Below are positions 47,580-57,289 of a DNA stretch of 64,000 nucleotides, piece by piece. Positions within the stretch are counted from its first letter, which is position 1, and the number at the start of each line of letters is the position of its first letter. Where the stretch lies: NCBI GenBank assembly GCA_050084985.1, contig JBITNC010000002.1, forward strand, positions 16,802,001 to 16,866,000. Direction: 5' to 3'. Source of the DNA: Nageia nagi. Taxonomy: Eukaryota > Pinophyta. The position numbers were made by a program, and so were the translations under genes. The notes beneath the pieces were generated by a model, which had not been told where the DNA came from, ran no database searches, and worked only from the letters and a program-made list of their open reading frames with translations.

Positions 47580-50440
47580 TCCTTGGAAGCTCCTCTTCAC
47601 ATCCTTGGTGTGGAAGCTCTTCTTCTTGGTGTGGAAGCTCTTCATATTGGAGGTTTTCATTCCTCATCCTACACTTCTTTGTTGAGGTAGAAGTATTGTG
47701 AAGGTATAAACATCCTTCTTTTATTATGTTGGATTATTGCATTATGCCACTAACATATTATTTTGCTACATGTTAGTTCTTTTGAGCATAATATGGCTAA
47801 CAAAATTGCAATTTATTTTTAATTTTATGCTAACCTCCTATGATTACTTGCAATTTTTTAATTGCTACAATTTTTTTTACAAGATTATTATATAAAATTT
47901 GTGTAATATTACAAAAGTAATACTACTTTGAAATGTTACATAATATGCTAAAAAATTTATTAATTAAGAAATATGATGCAATTTTTGAAGACTTTTTTTT
48001 TAGGATGCATTTTTTAATGTTTCTAGATTTTTTTTTTAAATAGAGCTTAGTGTACAAATTGCAATATTTCATAATTACTTTTCCTTTACAATTATTTAAA
48101 AAAAAGACTTGTAATTTTTTCTTTACAAAATATATATGTATACTTTTATTGCAAGTTCTTTTAAGAAAAGGGTTGATTTTTTCTAATAAAAAATAGGAAA
48201 TTTCAATCTTTGGGGGGGTTGTTTGCCTTAGTAGTCCTCGCAGCTTGGTCATTGCCTTGAATAGACTTTCATAGCCTTTGAAAAGGGCCTTGTGGGTTAG
48301 AAAAAACCTTTCGCTCCATCAGCTCTCCTCATCCAACTTTGCTAGAGAGTAGTCATGGGAACTAAGCTTACTGTAGACATTATGGATGCTGCTAATACTA
48401 ATGTAGAATCTGATTCAAACATAGGACCTCATCATGAAGATCCAAGTGATAGAAATAATAGACCTCGTAAGTTGACAATTATGTGTCTCTTATGCAACTA
48501 TTTTTTAACCTTGCATAGGCCTCTTGACCATCGTTCTGCTATCTCTCCTCTTGCAATCTCTACGTAATCTAAAATGTGGATCTAGCATGGCCCTTGTGTG
48601 GCTATTCTTCTACCCTGCTCCTCAATTGAACTAACATTTGGTGACCTCCTTGCATGGCATTTCTTAAGAACTTTGTGACCTCCTTGGCCATTGTTTCCTT
48701 ACCGACCTCCCTGCCATCTCGCGTCGCCTTGATCACCCCAAACCCTCCTTCCTAGGCATATATTTTTTTAAAAAAGTGGGGAGGTTTTTTTTTAATTTTG
48801 GTTAGTGCATTCAAGTTTTTTTGTTATTGCTTGCAAGTCATTAAATTCACCTAAAAAGTAAATGTATACTTCTTGTGGTAGGCATTTACTTTTCCTTTGC
48901 TTACTTACAAGTCACTTCTTCCTATTTAATGCACTTAGAAGCCTTATACTCCACATTTAAGGTATTATCATGATGAGTTTACTTACCCCTTTAAGGGCAT
49001 TTAATTTATTTTCTTTACTTGCAAGCCACTTTATTAAATTCATTTACACTTCAAATTTAAACCATTATCATTTAGAGTAAGTAGATTCATCATTACTCTT
49101 AAATGTTTTTTTTTTATTTTTAAATGAGACATTTTTTTAGTATGTCCTTAAGTAAAAAGATTTTTTTTTTACAAATTGTTGGCCAGTATGCATTAATTTT
49201 TTTATCACTATTACATTTTCTTTAAGTGATAATCAAATTATTAAGGATCAAATTATTTTAAGGGGGAGATATTTGTGAATTTCTTTACTTAAATTTTTTA
49301 GATCCTTTATGATTAAAATACATTTTTTTTATCACTTAGAAACTTTTATGTTTTGCAAATAATGCATATTTATTACTTAAAATTTTTTAATGCCTCTGTA
49401 AAATTTATTTTGCATGCTAAGAACTTAAATTTTTATAATGCATGCTTATGATTAGGACTTATGTTTAGTACTTAAACTTTTAAGTTAATAATACATGCTT
49501 AGGACTTAATTTAAATGCTTAGGAATTATATTTTTTAAGTCAATGATGCATGCTTATTACTTAAAAATTTTAAGTTATAAATGCAATTTACTTCCTTATG
49601 CAAAATGGACTTACACAAAATTAGGAATGATGTAAATATGTCATTTAGGGGTTGGTAAGCAAAACCCATTGGATATTTAGGTTTCAAATCTTGAATGGAT
49701 GATATTTTTACTTATGCTTTTTTACTTCATGTTTCACATTTTGATTTATTTGCTTATGCAATCAAAAATGCAAATATTGATATAAGTAACCCCCTAAATG
49801 AACAAATTCGCATGTGCATTTCGTAACATGACTTGTTTGAGGAGCTATGAGGTGAGGACAAGTAGATTAAAGCTTTTAAGTTTGATGATCCAAATGGTGA
49901 AAATTTCATACTTCTCAATTGCCCCTAAGTCCTCTATTGGTTTTGATGTAACTCCAATAGGTGGATAGGCATGTGTAGTGATACCACATGTTCGTATGTC
50001 CATTCAGGGATTATCCTGATAATCGAGGAGGGCAATTTGAAACTTAATCAAGATTAATAATTTGGCTGATCCAATATATGTCATAACCTTAAAAAATAGT
50101 AGGTACTTCTCTTTATGAGAGTATAGTACTAACCAAGGCAAACTGATTAAGGATTAGTAGTACTTGGGCTCCTCTTGTGTGGGCATTTAGGTGAAGGCCT
50201 AAATTTTAGACAAGAAAACAAGCCTCAACAATGTCACTCTACATCTATAATTCTTGAGATGAAAAATGTATTTGGATACATGGGTTATTATTTGAGTTGT
50301 AAAACATTTGCACTAGGAAAATAAATCATGCATGTCTTTTGTGTTAAATTTAAAATGTATTATTTACTTGGTTAAAATTTAACATATAATGTTGTTTATT
50401 GAACTACATGCTTATTACTTTTCACATCCTTATGTAGCAA
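47580..50440 (+). other. Long leader of Copia C
   Basis: About 2.9 kb separate the primer site from the gag ATG, long for a Copia element. 47700-48180 is extremely AT-rich. 48230-48760 is richer in G+C and contains a 70-codon frame from 48355 (MGTKLTVDIMDAANTNVESD), interrupted by a GTAAGT donor-like site near 48468 and followed by several GACCTCC motifs. At 49259-49270 there is another polypurine-like tract (TTAAGGGGGAGA). No domain is recognised. The leader may include captured or inserted DNA. Confidence 0.6.
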
Positions 50441-51580
50441 ATGGAAGATTCCTTTTTACCCAAACACATTCTTGATGGTTTCAATTTTAGGATTTGGAAA
50501 CCTCAAATGAGAGCTAAATTTTAGGTAAGGAAGCTTTGGCAAATAGTGAATGAGAACCTTGTACCTCCTATAGATGAGAAGGTACTAAAGGCTTACAACA
50601 TGAAGAATGAGTTGGCAACCTCCATGATCTTTCATATAATTTCAGATGATGTGCTCCTAATGATTTCCTCTTCAACCTTGATAAAGGAAGCTTGGGATAA
50701 GCTTAAGCAAATCTACCTTGGTTCAAAGTTTTCAAAAAATTTTACCATTCTTCAAAAGTTGCTTTAATTTTGTCAAGGGGAAGATGAAAATATGGCTATC
50801 TACTTGAACAAAATCATTGACCTAAGGACTCAACTTGTTGTTTGTGGGTGCAATTAGATCAATGATGAGTTCATGGTCTTCATCATTCTCCAAAGCCTTT
50901 CTTCAAAGTTTAGTAACTTTGTGATGGTTATAGAAATAAGGCTTGATGATGAAGAAGAAGTTTTTTCCCTTGAGAACCTTTATAGGCTCTTTTCGAAGCA
51001 TGAAAAAACTCTTAATAAAAACATGTTGATTTCTTCTCCTAAGGATAATAACATTGCTCTTAGAGCAACCAAAACTCCTTTCAAGAAGAAGTTCAACCAT
51101 AAAAAAAATCTTATCCTTCTTCCTCCAAAAGGTTTGAGAAAAGAGGTAATGGTAACAACATCAATAAGAATAACGGAAAAAAATTTGATGGTAATTATAA
51201 CTATTATGGCATCCAAGTTCACAAAGAAGTTGATTGCTATAAAAAGGAATAAGAAGAAAAGAACAAATATAATGGAAATGTAAAGAACTTCAAAAGAAAG
51301 AAGAATATTCAAGTTGGTCTTGCTATGGCATTCTAATCCATGTCTCACTTTTTTTCGTCTGATTAGATTGTTGACTCTGGTTGCACTAACCACCTATGCT
51401 TTGAAAAGGATAAGTTTAAGAACTTTCACAAGTATAAAAAAGATACAGTTATGATAGGTGATAACTCTACCCTTGAATTCCAAGGCATTTGAAGTGTGTT
51501 GATTCATGGGAAGGTTCTTGAAAATGTGCTCTTTGTATTTCACTATATCTAGGTCAAATATTACTTTTGCAGTGAATTCG
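50441..51580 (+). pseudogene. Copia C gag and truncated protease
   Basis: Gag opens MEDSFLPKHILDGFNFRIW. Then come MKNELATSMIFHIISDDVLL, EAWDKLKQIYLG and the FMVFIILQSLSSKFSNF stretch, the UBN2-type gag of Copia elements. The knuckle near 51200-51240 is degenerate (YNYYGIQVHKEVDC). Protease keeps the active site: IVDSGCTNHLCFEKDKFKNF near 51365-51425, with a stop just before. The segment ends in FAVNSMA near 51575, where homology jumps to RNase H-proximal sequence. Stops within gag sit at glutamine- or tryptophan-like positions. Confidence 0.85.
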
Positions 51581-52075
51581 ATGGCATAATTCATGTAAAA
51601 ACCTTATGTTTAGCACCTCAATGCTATTAAGCAAATTTTAAGGTATGTTACAGGGACTAAGGATCTTGCTCTCGTATTCTAAATTACCCTTATTTGTTCT
51701 CTCTAAATTCTTAGATTCTAACTATGGGGGAGATAGAGATAATAGAAAATCAACCTCTGTGTATGTGTTTAGCATTAGTTCAAGTGATATCTCTTGGGCT
51801 TCAAAGAAGCAGCCTACTATTTCTCTTTCCACCATAGAAGCTAAATACTGTGCTATGTTTGTTGCAGCTTAAGAAGCTATTTGGCTAAGGCATCTTCTGA
51901 ATGACATTGGATATGAGCAAGTTGGCTCATCTTTGATTTCTTTAGATAATAAATTGGCTATTTCTTTGGCTAAGAATCCTATGTTCCATCAAAGAATAAA
52001 ACATGTGGAAATCCATGCCCATTTTATCAGGGAGAAGGTTCTTGATGGCACCAAACACTTGTAGTATTATCCATC
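51581..52075 (+). pseudogene. Copia C reverse transcriptase tail and RNase H
   Basis: Begins at the YVEHLNA-like position and ILRYVTGTKDLAL (near 51635-51670). It continues with DISWASKKQPTISLSTIEAK at 51788-51847, then EAIWLRHLLNDIGYEQVGSS and MFHQRIKHVEIHAHFIREKV near 51980-52040. It aligns closely with Copia A 1390-1960. The acidic RNase H residue of STIEAKY is present. A stop replaces a codon after HL near 52062. Confidence 0.85.
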
Positions 52076-52089
52076 GAGTTGGTAAAGTT

Positions 52090-52818
52090 TCTCTCAAGGG
52101 GGAGTGAAGTTTAAATTCTTGTGTTGAATTCATATTTATGATGACAAATTCACCCTTAGGAGGATTTTGTGATGTATAGTGTTGATTTAGTTATACACCT
52201 TTATGGTAAGTTCACTCTACGTGAGGAACTTGTACAAATTTTTTAAAAAGCAAAAAGATAGGCCAATCTAGCATTGTTCAATTATTCATGTGTGAGGAAC
52301 TCTTATGCATATTTTAACACTATTTAGCTATTCATACGTGAGAAAATCATATGTACATGCTCTATTTTGTAATGTTAATCAACACATGTTTTATATATAA
52401 CAGGTGACTATGAGTTTTGGCATGGCATCTTCGTGATGACTTATAGTGCACCATTGATCAGTTCATGATGGCATTTGTGTGATTCATCTATCTTAGTTGA
52501 TATGAATATGTTGCATCTAATTGATCTTATTATTTGAGTTGCTTATGACTTGCAGGTTCCTTTGAGATTGTAGGTTACTTACTTCAAGTATGCAAGCTCT
52601 TAGAGACTCTTCATGACTTCTAGTTGGATGACTACTTCGTTACATTAAAATCGATTATGGTTAATGATTGTATTTGGCCAAGTGGTGAGTCTCAAACTAG
52701 TTCTTTCTTATATCAAAAATATGTAAAAATTTCTCATCTTCGTTGTATCTATTTGGATGAGAACTCTCTTACTTTCTCTCTTTCTTCTCTCTTATTCCCT
52801 CTATCCTAGTATTACATT
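52090..52818 (+). other. Copia C 3' spacer with hairpin repeats
   Basis: Homologous to 1976-2740 of Copia A. Starts at TCTCAAGGGGGAGTGAAGTT, a polypurine tract at the end of pol. Hairpin-like units lie at about 52206-52230 (GTTCACTCTACGTGAGGAAC), 52274-52301 and 52322-52348. It ends at a degenerate polypurine tract AAGGTAGAG at 52819-52827. Confidence 0.75.
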
Positions 52819-52827
52819 AAGGTAGAG

Positions 52828-53326
52828 TGTTGGAATGTATAATGCATTATTGTAAAGGTTATGTAATAATATTCTATGTAAGTTCACTAATACTTAAGGG
52901 TATCATTTGATACCTTAAGTATTTAAGTGAATATGATAACGTAACTTGTCCTACACTCCATGTCATGAGCATGCCCCTTGGGTAAAAGGATGTGCATGTC
53001 ATGCTTTTGTACATTGGATAAAAGGGTGATCCAAAGAGGAATTTTGGCCTATAAATAGAATGCTCCCTCTTTGTGATCACACACCAATTTATGGAGTAAA
53101 GTTATGCTATAGGATAGTGTTTAGGAGAATAGTGTAGGAGGATTGTAAGAGTTCATATATGTTAAGAAGAGAGATCTAGTTAGTGGATGTACTCCTAGTT
53201 GAAGGAACCACTTACATCTTGTGTTATCTTTGTCAGATTGCTTTGTGTGTCTATTAGATGTGTATTGTGAGCTTTCATGTGATCTTGGGAGTTTAGAGTT
53301 GTTCATGTTATAGTTCAATTCTCTCA
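52828..53326 (+). repeat. 3' LTR of Copia C
   Basis: TGTTGGAATG...CTCTCA. The palindrome is at 52883-52931 and the TATA box at 53050-53058, both as in the 5' copy. One indel and about two dozen substitutions separate the two LTRs. Confidence 0.95.
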
Positions 53327-53331
53327 CATAT

Positions 53332-55680
53332 ACTCCATAAAAAAATGAAGTAGTTGAAAGAAAAAATAGAACTCTCATGAAGACGCTAAGATGTTTATTG
53401 CAAATAAAATAATTGCATAATATGTATTGGGATGAAGCAATAAGAATATCCAATTATATTTTGAATAAATTCTCCATTAACATAGTGGAAGGAAATATAC
53501 CATTTAAAACTTGGTATGAGAAGAACCAAGTGTAGCATTTCAAAGTTTTTGGTTGCTTGGCATATGCACATGTGCCAAAGGAAAATAGAAAAAAATGGAT
53601 GCAAAGAGTGAACCATATGTATTCATTGGATATAGTGAAGAAAGTAAAGCATATAGGCTTTATAATCTCAAAAATAGAAAGATAATTATGTCTAGGGATG
53701 TAATTTTTAAGGAGGGAAAAGTCTATGGTGACTGTTGGAGGAGGAGTGCCCAACCAAGAAAATACTTCAAATTTGAAGAATAATTAGCCCAAGAGATATA
53801 GTTCTCTTCCCAATCTTCAAACTGTGTCTCCAATAAGTCCTCCATCAAGCCCCTCCAACAACTCCAAGTCCACTCCAACTTCTCCTTCAAGTGGAAATTA
53901 TCCTAATGTGATTGCTGAAGTAATGAAGACAAAATAGGTAAGAAGCATTTTAAAAAACCATACTTCTTCTCAATTTTCAGATCCAAATTTTTGTTTAAGG
54001 CTTACTAGAATTCAATTTCATGAAATGGAGAAATTTGTCAAGTAATTTGATGATTTGCAAGTGGATGGAGGTTCAAATGATGTTCAACCGAAAGGGAAGG
54101 TGGTTAATTATGCATTATGTGTAGCTCAAATAGTTTTTTTTATTATTTTGATCCATCTTGTGATGAGAAAGCTTTTAACAAAAATGTGTGGTTGAAGGCC
54201 ATGCAAGACGAGCTTCACTCAATTAAAAAAAATGATACTTGGGAACTTTATGAGTTTCCCAAAGGAAAGAGATGTGTAGGTTCCAAGTCAGTTTACAAAA
54301 CAAAATATAACAGTGATGGGATAATTGAGAGGCACAAAGTAAGGTTGGTTGCCAAGGGGTTCACACAAAAATATGGAGTTGATTATAAGGAGACTTTGGC
54401 CCTGGTTCCAAGGCAATAAATAATAAGAATGCTTCTTTCATTAGTAGCCCAAAAGTATTGGAATGTACACCACATAGATGTAAAAAGTGCATTCTTGAAT
54501 GGTTATTTGGATGAAAAGGTTTATGTTTAATAACTTCAAGGATTTCAAGTGCAAGGAAAAGAGAAGCATGTGTACAAGCTCAAGAAGGCCATGCATGGCC
54601 TCAAGCAAGCTCCAAGAGCTTGGTACACCTAGATTGATTAAAGGTTTGGGCTCATAAGAAGCAAAAATGAGCCAAAACTCTACATCAAGAGAGAAGGTAA
54701 TCATATCTTGCTTGTTTCTCTTTATGTTGATGATTTTATTTAAATGGGAAGTGATTCCATCATGAATGAAAAGTTCAAGATTGATTTGATGCATGAGTTT
54801 GATATGAAGGATCTAGGGCTTATGAAGTACTATTTTGGCATGGAGGTCCGCCAATTTCAAGATTAGATTTTTATTTCCCAAAGAAAGTATGCAAAATACA
54901 TGCTAAAAAAATATAACATGAACAATTGTAACTATGTTTTTACTCTAGTAGCTCATGGAGAGTTACTTTGCAAAGATGACGATGCTTCAAAAGAAAAAGA
55001 GTTTAGGATTATTGTAGGTAGCCTTATGTTTCTTTTCAATATTAGGTCTAATATATAATTTTCTATCTCAATGGTGGCTAGATATATGAATGATCCTTCA
55101 ATTTTTCACATGAAGGTTGCAAAATGAATTTTAAAACATGTAAAAGAAACCATCAATTTTGGTATCCATTATTATCAATGGAGAAAATGGAACTTGTAGG
55201 CTACAATGATAATGATTGGGGTAACAATCTTGATGATAAGAAATCAACTTTTAGGCAATGTTTCTCACTTGGTTTAGATCTGATTACATGGAGCTCTAAG
55301 AAGCAATCTATAATATCACTTTCCTCTTGTGAAGTAAAGTATATTTCTCTTACAACAATGAGCACTTAAGCATTTTGGTTAAATAAATTACTTTCAAAGA
55401 TAGATGAGAAACAACACGGACCAACCATTCTTTACCATGATAATAAAAGTGCCTTTTAGTTGGCACATAATCCCATCCACCAATATAGTAGGTCAAAGCA
55501 CTTTCAATTGAAGTATCATTTATTCTGTGACATGGCGGAAAAGAAATAAATTGAGCTTCAATATTATAATACCAAGATCAATTTTCTTAATATATTCACT
55601 AAAGGTATTGCTAAAGCTTAATATATGATGTTCAAAGACTCCATGGTGATCCCTCTTCACATCAAGGGTGTAGACACCTA
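53332..55680 (+). pseudogene. Copia B pol, continued: integrase end, reverse transcriptase, RNase H
   Basis: Resumes right after the CATAT duplication with EVVERKNRTLMKTLRCLLQ (the third integrase acidic residue lies in this block). Then come FKVFGCLAYAHVPKE and EPYVFIGYSEESKAYRLYN. Reverse transcriptase: NDTWELYEFPKGKRCVGSK, RHKVRLVAKGFTQKYGVDYK (54330-54390), HIDVKSAFLNGYLDEKVYV, LKKAMHGLKQAPRAWYT and the catalytic LYVDDF near 54721. RNase H: WSSKKQSIISLSSCEVKYIS near 55285-55345. Many stops, but domain order and spacing are normal, so only point decay affects this half. Confidence 0.9.
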
Positions 55681-56648
55681 AAAATCATTTGTTCATCTAA
55701 CTTAGGTGATTTATGAAGATTTAGTCTATCTTGTAGCTCATCATTATCACATAAGCCTTTCATATCATTTCCAACCCCATTCGCATGGTTGATTTTTGGT
55801 AACTTACCCTTTTGTTACCACATAGTCAACTTGAACCCTAATTAGCCCATTGGTTAGGTTAAAACCCTAACTAGCCCACCGATTAGTCACATATAAAAGT
55901 CAATTCAAAATCAACTTTTCCTACATAATCATTTGCTTTTGCAAAATAGATATTCATGAGCTTCTGTAGTCATGCATATTGTAAATTGTGTACTTGAACC
56001 TTTTAGCTACAAACCTTCCACTTTGAGCTACATCCACCATTCTAAGGCACTTAGAAAGGCTAATAGTGTCTTCATATTGCAAGGGACATTGGGTAACTCT
56101 TGCAGATTTGGTTTTTATGGTACTAATCCCTATTTTAGGTGTTTTTGCAAGTTTGAGAGAACATCTATGATCATACATCATATATCATTTTAGGTACATC
56201 ATTATTATATTGGTACATGGTTGCATAGTAGCTTCTTCTAGGCTAGTCTCTTATAGACGTAGGCTAGAATAGGTTGTTTTAGTTTCTATCCTTAGTTTAT
56301 CCATTTTAGTCTTAGGTTAGCTTGCATTTTATGCATTGTGCTATCTTCTAATGCCTTATTAATTCAAGGTTTGGAGGCTTACAAGCTATCTAGCTATCTT
56401 TGCATGCTTATATGGTCTTAAGGAACTAGAACTTAGAAGTCTCCTCTTATTCCTTGTTTTGTAGGTTATATGGAGTCTTAGGTATTGTATTTAAAAGGAA
56501 AAATTCTAAACCTACATATATTTCATTTTATCATCATTATCTAATCATGTTTCAAGCAATATTTTAGATATTGCAACATCAGTATCTCCAAAAGAGAGAG
56601 GCCTCGAGTGTGGGGGTCTCAATAGATTTCACCTTTTTGGAGCCTTAC
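55681..56648 (+). other. Copia B 3' spacer
   Basis: Almost 1 kb without an open frame between RNase H and the polypurine tract. Contains repeated CTAGCCCA/TTAGCCCA motifs near 55835-55880 that echo the GGTTAGG motifs of the Copia B LTR. No hairpin array like that of Copia A and C was seen. Confidence 0.5.
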
Positions 56649-56660
56649 AAAGGGAGACAA
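56649..56660 (+). other. Polypurine tract of Copia B
   Basis: AAAGGGAGACAA lies directly before the LTR opening TGTTGGAGAG. Confidence 0.75.
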
Positions 56661-57230
56661 TGTTGGAGAGGCCTTCAAAACAACCTTAAACTTTAATTTT
56701 TTACCTCTCCAAACTAAATTGGCCAACTACATACTGAATGAATCTAATTAACATCTACCTAACTGATCCCTAAATTAGCTAACTAGTCTACCTCAAATTG
56801 GTTAAATGCTAATTGGTTGCCATATGATCGGTTCGATTTGGCTAATCAGCCTATAACCTACCAGTTAGGCCTAGAAGAGAGTTACCTTAGTAACTTCAAT
56901 TATTAAAGGCATTTTAACTTAGATTTTGCTTTCTTCCAAGTGTCTTAGATTCCTATTTTCATAGCTAAATGTAGAGAGTTATTCTTTCAGTTTCTTGGGT
57001 TTTCAAGCCTTGTAAATGTATCCAAATTGGCTTCTTCAGTTTTGTATGCTGATTATTTTTGCTCTTCAATTTCAATAGTGTATGAAGCTTCAAGATTCAA
57101 CTTCATCGAAGTAATTTCATTTTTCTCAGTAATAGAATATTTATATATTTTAGTTCCTTCATTTGTTCTTCTATTATATTGCTCCATTATTTACAATATT
57201 AAGTTTATTTGAATCCTCTTGGGTTATTCA
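56661..57230 (+). repeat. 3' LTR of Copia B
   Basis: TGTTGGAGAGG...GGTTATTCA, 570 bp, followed by the AATTC target copy. Diverged clearly from 44724-45275, much more than the Copia C pair, which agrees with the nesting order. Confidence 0.9.
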
Positions 57231-57289
57231 AATTCCTATTGAGAAAAAACATCTTCAAGAAGAAAATATAACATAAAGCTAAAAATTAA

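Larger units (their letters stand above)
47066..53326 (+). mobile_element. Copia LTR retrotransposon C, nested in Copia B
   Basis: LTRs of 500 bp (47066-47565) and 499 bp (52828-53326) are bounded by perfect target duplications CATAT at 47061-47065 and 53327-53331. By eye the LTRs differ at roughly 25 positions, about 5 percent, the youngest pair in the window. Internally there is a long leader, gag, a protease fragment, then a direct jump into the end of reverse transcriptase and RNase H: the integrase and most of the reverse transcriptase are deleted. It therefore could only have moved with proteins from a relative, or the deletion followed insertion. Copia A belongs to the same family. Confidence 0.95.
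44724..57230 (+). mobile_element. Copia LTR retrotransposon B, interrupted by Copia C
   Basis: Diverged LTRs at 44724-45275 and 56661-57230 are flanked by ACTTC (44719-44723) and AATTC (57231-57235), a 5-bp duplication with one substitution. The internal order is primer binding site, gag, pre-integrase region, integrase, reverse transcriptase, RNase H, 3' spacer and polypurine tract. Integrase is cut at 47065 and resumes at 53332 because of the nested Copia C. Without C the element is about 6.2 kb. It holds most of pol but has numerous stops and a deletion over the protease. Confidence 0.92.

Noticed and set aside
48240-48570. Independent small gene inside the Copia C leader
   Set aside because: It has a start codon and a donor-like site, but no acceptor, downstream exon or recognised product; kept only as an observation.
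54441-54794. A 117-codon minus-strand frame over Copia B reverse transcriptase
   Set aside because: Antisense shadow of the YVDD region.
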